DNA of 8,282 bases. It comes from CAG-533 sp963645165. Its GTDB lineage: Bacteria > Bacillota_I > Bacilli_A > RF39 > UBA660. Location of the stretch: assembly GCA_963645165.1 (NCBI GenBank), contig CAVIQT010000056.1, positions 1 to 8,282 on the forward strand. The letters are read 5' to 3'. Under the pieces are notes generated by a model. It ran no database searches and was not told the origin of the DNA. It saw only the letters and a program-made list of their open reading frames with translations. Of the stretch, positions 1 through 6,663 are shown in pieces. The position numbers and the translations under genes are program-made. Numbering within the stretch: position 1 is the stretch's first letter; every line of letters starts with the position of its first letter.

Positions 1-678
1 AATGATATTAATACAAATTTTACTATTATAATAAATAATAAAGATGAAGACTTAATTAAACAACGTATTATAGATAGATTACAAAACTTAATAGTAACTA
101 ATGAAATAAATGCTAAATTTAACTTCTCATCATCTTTAGGCAAAACATCTTACTCAGTTGAATTTGAAACAGAACTTAAAAACTCAATCGCTCACCGTAA
201 AGCAAGTTATGAACTAGAAGAAATAAATAATACAAATAATACTAAAAGAAGAAATTTATTTATAGAAAACTTTTACTATGAAACATTTATAACAAGTAAA
301 TTAGAAAACACTTTATTAAAAAGAAATTATGAAAGTGTACCCCTAAACCTAAGTGTAGAAATAGATAATTTAAAAACACTAACTGAAAATAAAGAAAATG
401 CTCAAGCTATTATTGATGATAAAATACTAGGTATAATATTAAGTTCTATCTTACCCGAATTAATAATTTTAGACTTACCACTAGAAAACTTAAGCAATAT
501 TTTAGCACTTAAAATATTAATTTTATACTTATCAAAAGATGCATTTAATGAATTAAAATGGTTAATATCATCACTACCCTTTACTAGTGCATTTATAAAA
601 GATAAAACATTAGAAATATTAAACTATAATGATAAAGAAAAAAATAAACAAAATAGTGATTTATTTAAAAAATTCTAA
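1..678 (+). CDS. 3' part of a protein of unknown function (start lies before the window)
   Basis: Frame 1 is open from the first base to a TAA at 676-678, giving 225 residues. No ATG, GTG or TTG occurs in frame, so the gene must begin upstream of the window. A 225-codon open frame in DNA this AT-rich, with Leu as TTA/CTA and Lys as AAA, is unlikely by chance. The visible part is polar and rich in Asn, Lys and Glu. A charged segment (about residues 15-110, with a helix-like stretch ELKNSIAHRKASYELEEI) is followed by a Leu/Ile-rich segment (about 140-185) and a Lys/Asn-rich tail ending LFKKF. The Leu/Ile segment contains Pro, Asp and Glu and looks like amphipathic helices more than a membrane span. 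I do not recognise the family. The gene converges on ileS and shares its terminator. The gene is likely real; its function is unknown. Confidence 0.75.
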   Translation, partial: NDINTNFTIIINNKDEDLIKQRIIDRLQNLIVTNEINAKFNFSSSLGKTSYSVEFETELKNSIAHRKASYELEEINNTNNTKRRNLFIENFYYETFITSKLENTLLKRNYESVPLNLSVEIDNLKTLTENKENAQAIIDDKILGIILSSILPELIILDLPLENLSNILALKILILYLSKDAFNELKWLISSLPFTSAFIKDKTLEILNYNDKEKNKQNSDLFKKF

Positions 679-705
679 AAAGGAAATGATTACTCATTTC
701 CTTTT
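678..705. terminator. Bidirectional intrinsic terminator between the converging genes
   Basis: A perfect 12-bp inverted repeat, AAAAGGAAATGA (678-689) and TCATTTCCTTTT (694-705), encloses a 4-base loop TTAC. The A-run on one side and T-run on the other make it usable on both strands. It would serve the plus-strand gene ending at 678 and ileS ending at 690. The stem lies inside the ileS reading frame and encodes its last residues, KGNE, so the ileS stop codon (690-692) falls in the hairpin loop. Confidence 0.85.
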
Positions 706-3407
706 AATATACTTGCACATCTAGGACAAATATCCCCATCTAAAGCATCAACATAATTCCAGCATCTACTACACTTATGTCCAGCACTTTTACTTACTAA
801 TACTTTAACAAACTCACCAGATGGTAAATCTTCATCAGTAATAATTACTTTAGATACAATTAATAATTGATGTAACACTTCACCTAACTTATTAACCACT
901 TCATTATATTTATCACTTAAATTTAATTTAACTTCTGCCTCTAAAGAAGAACCAATAATCTTCTCATTACGAGCTACTTCTAAAGCCTTAAAGACATCAG
1001 ACTTAATATTAAAGAATAATGTCCATAAATTTTCATCTACCATAATATCCTTTACTTCTGGCATATCAAGTAAATGAACACTTTCCTTCTTATCCCCAGG
1101 AATAAAACGATAAACTTCTTCAGAAGTATAAGGTAATATTGGAGCAAGTAATACAACTAAATTATTTATAATATTATAAAGAACACTTTGTACACTTCTT
1201 CTTACCAAAGAATCTTCCTTTTCAATATATAAGATATCCTTAGTAAAATCTAAATAGAAATTAGATAAAGTAAATGCAATAAAATTATTAGTTAACTTAT
1301 AAACATTTTGATATTCATAATTATTATAAGCATCTAATACACTCTTAGTATACTTATTTAATTCATTTAACATATATTTATCATATAAAGGCATATCATC
1401 TAAAGAAACTATATCCTTTTTAGGATCAAAATTATTTAAATTACCTAACATAAATTTATAAGTATTTCTTATTTTACGATAACTCTCTTGAACTTGTTTT
1501 AATATCTCATCACCAATACGAACATCTTCAGTATAATCAGCAGATGCTACCCATAATCTTAAAACATCAGCACCACGCTTATTTATTTCATCAAGTGGAT
1601 CAATACCATTTCCTAAACTTTTAGACATTTTATTACCTTTACCATCTAAAGTAAAGCCATGAGATACACACTCTTTATAAGGTGATGAACCATGCATAGC
1701 AACACCACAAATTAATGATGAATTAAACCAGCCACGATATTGATCAGAACCCTCTAAATACATATCTGCAGGATAATCTAATCCTCTTGCACAAAGAACC
1801 CCCGTATGTGTAGTTCCTGAATCAAACCAAACATCCATAATATCTTGTTCTTTAGTAAATTTCCCATTTGGACTTGCTGGATTAGTATACCCTTCTGGAA
1901 GTAAATCCTTAGCATCCTTTTCAAACCAATAATTAGAACCATGCTCTCTAAATAAATCAGCAACATGCATCATTACATCATAATCTAAAATTGGACTTCC
2001 ATCTTCATTATAGAAAATTGGTAGTGGTACTCCCCATACTCTTTGACGAGAAATACACCAGTCTCCGCGGCCTTCAATCATATTTCTAAGTCTTATTTTA
2101 CCCCACTCTGGATGCCATTTAATATTATTTTCAATTTCATTAATAATATCTTTTTTAATTGGTTCAATAGAGCAGAACCACTGAGCAGTTGCTCTAAATA
2201 CAACTGGCTTTTTAGTACGCCAATCATGAGGATATGAGTGAGTAATATTTTTAACACTTAATAATACCCCTAATTCATTTAACTTTGTTATAACTGCCTT
2301 ATTAGCATCTTCAAAATATAAACCAGCAAACTCACCAGACTCTTTATTTAATTTACCATCATCATCGATACCAAATACCATCTCTAGATTATATTTTTTA
2401 CCTAAAATAAAGTCAGCATCACCATAACTAGGAGCGGTATGAACTAAACCCGTACCAGCATCAAGTGTAACTTCATCGCCCATAACAACCGGACTAATAC
2501 GGTCCATAAAAACATGATGATAAGTTACCCCTTCTAAATTACTTCCAAGAAAAGTACTTACTTCCTTAACATTATCCCACTTAAACTCAGAAGTTAAACT
2601 ATGTAATAAATCAGTCGCAACAACATAATTCTTACCATTTACTTCTACCTTAGAATATTCAAAATCTGCTCCCACTGCAATTGCAGTATTTCCTGGTAAA
2701 GTCCAAGGAGTAGTTGTCCAAATAACTAAATTATCTCCCTTATTTACATAGTCATTACCCTCTTCTACTTCAAAAGCCACAAAGATTGATGCATCAGTTC
2801 TATCCTTATATTCAATCTCAGCTTCAGCTAAAGCAGATTCAGATGATGGTGACCAGTAAACAGGTTTCATTCCTTTAAAAATTAAACCTTTCTTTGCCAT
2901 TGTTGCAAAAACTTCAATTTGTTTAGCCTCTAATTCATGCTGAAAAGTAGCATAATAATTATCCCAATCAGCTAAAACATTTAAAGCCTTAAAACCTTCC
3001 ATTTGAGTAGCAATTTGTTTTTTAGCATATTCTTCACAAATATTTCTAAACTCAGCCTTACTTAAAGCCTTACGATCTACCCCACTATTAGTTACAGCTT
3101 GCTCAATAGGTAAACCATGAGTATCCCAACCAGGAATATAAATCATATCTCTACCACTCATAGCGGCATATCTATTAACAAAATCCTTTAAGATTTTATT
3201 CATCGCATGACCAATATGAATAGAACCATTCGCATATGGTGGACCATCATGTAACACAAAAGGTTTTCTACCCTTATTCTTTTCTCTAACCTTATTGTAT
3301 AAATCCATCTCTTCCCATTTTTGTCTTTGTAGTTTTTCGTTTTCTGGTAAATTGCCCTTCATTTGAAATTCAGTTTTAGGCATTAAAAGTGTTTCTTTGT
3401 AATCCAT
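690..3407 (-). CDS. ileS: Isoleucyl-tRNA synthetase (bacterial, zinc-containing)
   Basis: Cytoplasmic class Ia synthetase that attaches isoleucine to tRNA-Ile and edits misactivated valine. The 905-residue length is normal for the family. The N-terminus (KTEFQMKGNLPENE) is typical of Firmicutes IleRS. The Rossmann catalytic domain carries the HIGH motif at 64-67 and GWDTHGLPIE at 93-102. The CP1 editing domain shows TTTPWTLPGN at 231-240 and HTAPSYGDAD at 323-332. The KMSKS loop is at 593-597. A C-terminal zinc site has Cys879, Cys882, Cys894 and Cys897 (CSRC, CPRC). The ATG at 3405-3407 is supported by an AGGAGG site at 3415-3420 with 7 bases of spacing. Transcription is controlled by the T-box leader upstream and ends in the hairpin overlapping the stop codon. 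The editing motif has Tyr where HTAPGHG is usual. The canonical HIGH motif suggests the ordinary housekeeping enzyme and not a mupirocin-resistant paralogue. Confidence 0.98.
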   Translation of the reverse strand: MDYKETLLMPKTEFQMKGNLPENEKLQRQKWEEMDLYNKVREKNKGRKPFVLHDGPPYANGSIHIGHAMNKILKDFVNRYAAMSGRDMIYIPGWDTHGLPIEQAVTNSGVDRKALSKAEFRNICEEYAKKQIATQMEGFKALNVLADWDNYYATFQHELEAKQIEVFATMAKKGLIFKGMKPVYWSPSSESALAEAEIEYKDRTDASIFVAFEVEEGNDYVNKGDNLVIWTTTPWTLPGNTAIAVGADFEYSKVEVNGKNYVVATDLLHSLTSEFKWDNVKEVSTFLGSNLEGVTYHHVFMDRISPVVMGDEVTLDAGTGLVHTAPSYGDADFILGKKYNLEMVFGIDDDGKLNKESGEFAGLYFEDANKAVITKLNELGVLLSVKNITHSYPHDWRTKKPVVFRATAQWFCSIEPIKKDIINEIENNIKWHPEWGKIRLRNMIEGRGDWCISRQRVWGVPLPIFYNEDGSPILDYDVMMHVADLFREHGSNYWFEKDAKDLLPEGYTNPASPNGKFTKEQDIMDVWFDSGTTHTGVLCARGLDYPADMYLEGSDQYRGWFNSSLICGVAMHGSSPYKECVSHGFTLDGKGNKMSKSLGNGIDPLDEINKRGADVLRLWVASADYTEDVRIGDEILKQVQESYRKIRNTYKFMLGNLNNFDPKKDIVSLDDMPLYDKYMLNELNKYTKSVLDAYNNYEYQNVYKLTNNFIAFTLSNFYLDFTKDILYIEKEDSLVRRSVQSVLYNIINNLVVLLAPILPYTSEEVYRFIPGDKKESVHLLDMPEVKDIMVDENLWTLFFNIKSDVFKALEVARNEKIIGSSLEAEVKLNLSDKYNEVVNKLGEVLHQLLIVSKVIITDEDLPSGEFVKVLVSKSAGHKCSRCWNYVDALDGDICPRCASILKGNE

Positions 3408-3426
3408 TTTATTTCCTCCTTTAAAT

Positions 3427-3483
3427 AAAAAAATTCATAATCTAAGGGTGACTATTAGCCACGGTACCACCTTAGTTTATGAA
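3427..3483 (-). terminator. Conditional terminator of the ileS T-box leader
   Basis: Read on the minus strand, TTCATAA-A-CTAAGG pairs with CCTTAG-A-TTATGAA and is followed directly by seven T (3427-3433). The arms are TTCATAA (3477-3483) with TTATGAA (3434-3440), plus the inner CTAAGG/CCTTAG pair. The T-box sequence lies within the 5' half, so binding of uncharged tRNA would open this stem and allow ileS transcription. Confidence 0.88.
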
Positions 3484-3637
3484 CTTATTCATACACTTAT
3501 TTCTTTAACGCAGATATACGTACTATCTTCATAGTAGCATCAGAAGTGATACATAATATTTCTAGCATACTTACTTTCACCAATACATAAGCTCTCTAAA
3601 TGCCTTTCATATTAACGTCTTCATCAATTGCTTTATG
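3427..3637 (-). promoter_or_regulatory. T-box riboswitch sensing tRNA-Ile, controlling ileS
   Basis: The leader has the diagnostic T-box AAGGTGGTACCGTGG (minus-strand reading of 3459-3473). Its TGGT can pair with the ACCA end of an uncharged tRNA carrying an A discriminator. Stem I features are visible: AGAGAGC (3591-3597) and GGTGAAAG (3574-3581) match the conserved distal part. The likely specifier is ATC (3548-3550) in the context GTATCACTTC, an isoleucine codon that fits the downstream gene. A Stem III-like hairpin, TACTAT-GAAG-ATAGTA, occupies 3521-3536. The leader ends in the conditional terminator, 19 bases from the ileS start. Known behaviour of the family is that uncharged tRNA stabilises the antiterminator and raises synthetase expression. 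The 5' limit is inferred from the promoter. Confidence 0.93.
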
Positions 3638-3643
3638 AATTAA

Positions 3644-3672
3644 ATTATAATAACTTGTTGATTATTTGTCAA
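3644..3672 (-). promoter_or_regulatory. Sigma-A type promoter for the T-box/ileS transcript
   Basis: On the minus strand a perfect -35 TTGACA (3667-3672) and a perfect -10 TATAAT (3644-3649) are separated by exactly 17 bases. Transcription should start near 3637, just before Stem I of the T-box. An exact consensus match in this position is strong evidence and implies high basal initiation, with control left to attenuation in the leader. Confidence 0.92.
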
Positions 3673-3822
3673 ATGTTTTTGCATTCTCCTTTATAAGATT
3701 TAAACAAAAATTAATTAAATTCAAATGAATAATATTTTTAATATAAATTAGATCTGCAAAATATAGAGGCAGCTAGAAAATTATGTAAATAAATTTCTGA
3801 CAATATCTTAATATCTAATAAA
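3673..3822. other. AT-rich spacer with no feature recognised
   Basis: These 150 bases separate the ileS promoter from the stop codon of the glycine-rich protein gene. They may contribute an A/T-rich upstream element to the ileS promoter. A 14-codon ORF preceded by AGGAG is present on the minus strand (start near 3684) but overlaps the promoter and is not credible. The only stem downstream of the 4851-3823 gene is a weak bulged TAGCTGC...GCAGatCTA (3749-3775) with no T-run, so I do not call a terminator for that gene. Confidence 0.5.
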
Positions 3823-4851
3823 TTATGATACATAAGTTATTCTCGCATATCCACTACCTTGTTTAGAACAATTTTCTTCTGGTGCAGAACTATTGCAAGT
3901 AGTAGATATTGTTTTAGTGCTTTCATCAGCAGACTCACTGCAGTTATAGCAGTACATTACTTTATTTAAAAGAAGTGAGTTACCTATATAACCAGAACCA
4001 CCACCAGCGGGAGCAATGTGACCACTTCTTGATCCGCCATAATATCCGCCACCACCGCCGGTTGCTGTAGTTCCAGAGCCACCTTGGCCAAAAGTTCCCG
4101 TTACGGTACCTCCGCCAATATCATTCGAATAAGTACAATTTGTTGTTATAGCTCCGCCGGCTGTTTGACTGCCGCCTATTCCTACACACCATTTATTACC
4201 GTCAACAGAGGATTCAGTGCCAGTTGTGCCAACTATACCGCCACCAGAACCACCTAATAAACCCTCTGTTGTATAATTTGATCCGTAATATGAACCTCCG
4301 CCGCCGCCGGCAACAATTAAAATTTCTTTTTTTGAATTTTCCAAACTCGATAATAAACCTGATACTGTTGCTATATGTGTAGCACCACCACCGGAGCCAA
4401 AGTAACGGTTACAGCAATCTTGACCATTAGTTGATCCACCACCATTATATCCTCCGGCAACATATTGTGACACACCAGAAGCTGTGCTGCTTCCTTCTCC
4501 ACCTACATTTATATAAAGATTTGTTCCTTTTATTAAAGAAACTTCTCCAGAGGAGTATCCACCATAACCACCAGCATAGTTATTAGTTGTTCCACCTTGC
4601 GCGCCCCAAACTTCTAATTTATATACGCCGTTATAAGGCACCATAAAAGTTTGCTCTGTACCTATAAAATTAAAACTCCATAATTTTACATCTTCGCTAG
4701 TATCACTATTACTAAAATCTATATCATTTAACTTATTAATTAAATTCTGATTAAAATTATAATTTCTAATTGTATTTAATAAAAGTGCACAAAAAAGCAA
4801 GAAAAAAGTTAATATTAAAGAAGTAGCTATAAACCCTTTATTATTCTTCAT
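3823..4851 (-). CDS. Secreted or surface glycine-rich protein with pilin-like N-terminus and ALK/LTK-like Gly-rich domain
   Basis: A 342-residue protein, probably displayed outside the cell. The N-terminus MKNNKGFIATSLI followed by a hydrophobic stretch (about 7-28) resembles a prepilin leader (basic residues, Gly6-Phe7, membrane helix), but position +5 after Gly6 is Ser11 and not the usual Glu. A spacer (about 29-58) leads into a domain from about 59 to the end. It opens FNFIGTEQTFMVPYNG-VYKLEVWGAQGG, continues through many Gly runs (for example 182-186 and 265-269), and closes with GSGYARITYVS. This is the pattern of the bacterial glycine-rich domain related to ALK/LTK receptors. Eight cysteines lie outside the membrane segment (146, 147, 222, 239, 301, 304, 319, 328). 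The ATG is supported by AAAGGTG five bases upstream. GC content is well above that of the neighbours. The binding partner and exact function are unknown. A lone terminator separates it from the operon upstream, so it probably has its own promoter, but I see no convincing one. Confidence 0.85.
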   Translation of the reverse strand: MKNNKGFIATSLILTFFLLFCALLLNTIRNYNFNQNLINKLNDIDFSNSDTSEDVKLWSFNFIGTEQTFMVPYNGVYKLEVWGAQGGTTNNYAGGYGGYSSGEVSLIKGTNLYINVGGEGSSTASGVSQYVAGGYNGGGSTNGQDCCNRYFGSGGGATHIATVSGLLSSLENSKKEILIVAGGGGGSYYGSNYTTEGLLGGSGGGIVGTTGTESSVDGNKWCVGIGGSQTAGGAITTNCTYSNDIGGGTVTGTFGQGGSGTTATGGGGGYYGGSRSGHIAPAGGGSGYIGNSLLLNKVMYCYNCSESADESTKTISTTCNSSAPEENCSKQGSGYARITYVS

Positions 4852-4892
4852 CTAATCACCTTTACTTTCTTATATTGTATTACAAATTAGAA

Positions 4893-4918
4893 AATAAAAA
4901 AAGACTAAAATAGTCTTT
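4893..4918 (-). terminator. Intrinsic terminator of the SDR-PLP enzyme-membrane protein operon
   Basis: On the minus strand AAAGACTA (4911-4918) pairs with TAGTCTTT (4900-4907) around a TTT loop, followed by an uninterrupted T-run and TATTTTC. The eight-base stem is perfect. The first arm includes the last bases of the membrane-protein gene, whose TAA is at 4917-4919. Confidence 0.85.
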
Positions 4919-5429
4919 AAAAAATATTAGCAATTAACCCATAAGACACTAGCATCATAATTATACTAGCCATAATAACCCCAAGTATTGCCGCTAAAAA
5001 CGCTTTTTTTCTATCCATACGAAGTAATGTTGCAATTAAACATCCAGTCCAAGCACCTGTTCCTGGTAGTGGTATTCCAATAAATATTACAAGTCCCCAA
5101 AATCCATACTTCTCAATACTTCCCTGTTTCTCTTTACCCTTTCTTTCACAAAATAAAACAAAATTTTTCATAATATTATGCTTCTTCATAAAATCAAACA
5201 CATAATCTAAAAACCATAATATTAAAGGTACTGGAATTAAATTACCAATAATACATATTATATATGCTGGTAATGGATCAATTCCTAATAAGGCAGCCGC
5301 TATAAGCCCACCACGAAGTTCTAAAATAGGCATTAAAGATATTATAAATACCATAATATACTTCATAATTAAAGAAGAACTAGCACCTCCAAATATACCT
5401 ATAATCCATTTTACTAATTTATTTGCCAT
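4917..5429 (-). CDS. Small multi-pass membrane protein, COG2426 family (annotated 'small multidrug export protein')
   Basis: A 170-residue integral membrane protein with roughly four to five hydrophobic segments (about 20-33, 40-50, 53-79, 109-120 and 127-168, the last possibly split). Two family signatures are visible: PILELRGG at 34-41 near the start of the membrane region, and GIPLPGTGAWTG at 118-129, the conserved re-entrant-looking loop. A short basic loop (about 81-105) separates the two halves. The family name implies drug export, but that activity is poorly supported and the substrate is unknown. The start is supported by AAGGAG eight bases upstream. It is the last gene of the operon, 28 bases after the PLP enzyme, and its stop codon lies in the terminator. 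Co-expression with a sulfur amino-acid-type enzyme could suggest export or import of a related small molecule, which is inference only. Confidence 0.87.
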   Translation of the reverse strand: MANKLVKWIIGIFGGASSSLIMKYIMVFIISLMPILELRGGLIAAALLGIDPLPAYIICIIGNLIPVPLILWFLDYVFDFMKKHNIMKNFVLFCERKGKEKQGSIEKYGFWGLVIFIGIPLPGTGAWTGCLIATLLRMDRKKAFLAAILGVIMASIIMMLVSYGLIANIF

Positions 5430-5457
5430 TTATTAATCTCCTTATACTAACACTTTC

Positions 5458-6663
5458 TCATTTTAACATATACTCTAGCACTCTAGCAATAATTATCTTA
5501 CCATACTCATAAGTAAGTGACCCTTGCTGATAAGCAATATATGGCTCCCTTATTGGAGCATCACATGATAATTCTATGCTAGAACCATCAGTAAAAGAAC
5601 CACTAGCCATAATAATTTGATTATCATAACCAGGCATATCAGTCTTTTCCGGTACAAAAGATGAATCAATCGCACTATTATTTTGAATCATACTAACATA
5701 CTTAACTAACTTTTCTTCATCATTAAATATAATCCCTAAAACAATATCATCTAAACTTTCATTAACTAACTTATAACCTAAATACTTAAATAATTCCCTA
5801 GTAAGAACCTTTATCTTTAAAGCATTTCTAACCACACTAGGAGCCAAATAAATACCTAGCAAATAAGACTTATTTTGATTAAGCGTAGGCCCTACCTCAA
5901 ACCCAAGACCAGGAGCATTTAACCTATCAGCTGCGAGTGTTACATACTTTTCCTTTCCTACAATATATGCTCCATTACTAGCAATACCACCACCTAAATT
6001 CTTAATTAAAGAGCCAACAACTATATCAGCCCCTACTTCAGTAGGTTCCTTTTTAGAACATAATTCACAATAACAATTATCAACTAAAATAATAATATTA
6101 GAATTTATATTCTTAATAAAACTTATAACTTTTTCTAACTTTAAAATACTTATAGTATCCCTATTCCCATAACCTATACTTCTTTGAATATGAACAACCT
6201 TTACTCCATCTAAATTATTTTTTATTTCCTCATAATTAAAATCATTATTAACTAAATCAATATATTTAAAATTAATATTAAATGCATTTAAAGAACTTTC
6301 ATTAGGCGTAATACCAATAACTTCATGAAGTGAATCATATGGTAAACCAGTAATAGAAAGCATCGTATCACCTGGCCTTAATACTGCAAAAAAAGATGTA
6401 GTTAAAGCATGAGTACCAGAAATAAACTGCGTTCTTACTAAAGCACTTTCACACTTAAAAATATCAGAATAAACTCTTTCTATTTTTGCTCTACCAATAT
6501 CTCCAATACCATAACCGGTACTACTAGCAAAATCACTTGAACCTATCTTATTCTTAATAAAAGCATCTAAAACCTTCTTACTATTATAAAAACATATATC
6601 ATCTATATATTTAAATACGCTTTCATTTTCTTTTTCAATTTGCTCTATTTTACCCTCTAACAT
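5458..6663 (-). CDS. Methionine gamma-lyase / aluminium-resistance family PLP enzyme (YnbB-like)
   Basis: A cytoplasmic fold-type I PLP enzyme of the Cys/Met metabolism group, 401 residues from the chosen ATG, close to the family norm. Family landmarks, numbered from that ATG, include STGYGIGDIGR (48-58), ALVRTQFISGTHA (74-86), LRPGDTMLSITGLPYD (95-110), the cofactor-contacting Asp in LVDNCYCE (Asp195), and the Schiff-base Lys in GSLIKNLGGGIASNG (Lys221). The C-terminus APIREPYIAYQQGSLTYEYGK is also typical. Homologues are annotated as aluminium-resistance protein or methionine gamma-lyase family, but the physiological substrate is unsettled. A C-S lyase role is possible. I prefer ATG at 6663 because AAAGGTTGGTG is well placed for it. 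TTG at 6675 (405 residues) and GTG at 6672 are in frame but sit too close to or inside that site. It overlaps the end of the SDR gene in another frame, suggesting translational coupling, and ends in TGA. Confidence 0.92.
   Translation of the reverse strand: MLEGKIEQIEKENESVFKYIDDICFYNSKKVLDAFIKNKIGSSDFASSTGYGIGDIGRAKIERVYSDIFKCESALVRTQFISGTHALTTSFFAVLRPGDTMLSITGLPYDSLHEVIGITPNESSLNAFNINFKYIDLVNNDFNYEEIKNNLDGVKVVHIQRSIGYGNRDTISILKLEKVISFIKNINSNIIILVDNCYCELCSKKEPTEVGADIVVGSLIKNLGGGIASNGAYIVGKEKYVTLAADRLNAPGLGFEVGPTLNQNKSYLLGIYLAPSVVRNALKIKVLTRELFKYLGYKLVNESLDDIVLGIIFNDEEKLVKYVSMIQNNSAIDSSFVPEKTDMPGYDNQIIMASGSFTDGSSIELSCDAPIREPYIAYQQGSLTYEYGKIIIARVLEYMLK

Noticed and set aside
1778..1966. 62-codon ORF on the minus strand
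   Set aside because: It lies entirely inside ileS in another frame, has no ribosome binding site that I can support, and its translation looks like an out-of-frame shadow.
2043..2237. 64-codon ORF on the plus strand
   Set aside because: It is antisense to the ileS catalytic/editing region, with no promoter or ribosome binding site, and has no recognisable product.
3640..3690. 14-codon ORF with AGGAG upstream of ileS, possible leader peptide
   Set aside because: It covers the -35 and -10 of the ileS promoter, so it would not be on the ileS transcript, and the SD-to-start spacing is too short.
3749..3775. Possible terminator downstream of the glycine-rich protein gene
   Set aside because: The stem is only TAG plus CTGC with a two-base bulge and there is no T-run after it.
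4295..4308. GGCGGCGGCGGAGG run as a phase-variable repeat or G-quadruplex
   Set aside because: The units are glycine codons, so slippage by one unit would not shift the frame, and only two-tetrad quadruplexes could form. Amino-acid content explains it.
5458..5460. Possible reassignment of TGA to Trp (Mycoplasma code)
   Set aside because: The TGA falls where the PLP-enzyme family normally ends and a good ribosome binding site for the next gene follows. The Trp codons I checked in the window are TGG.
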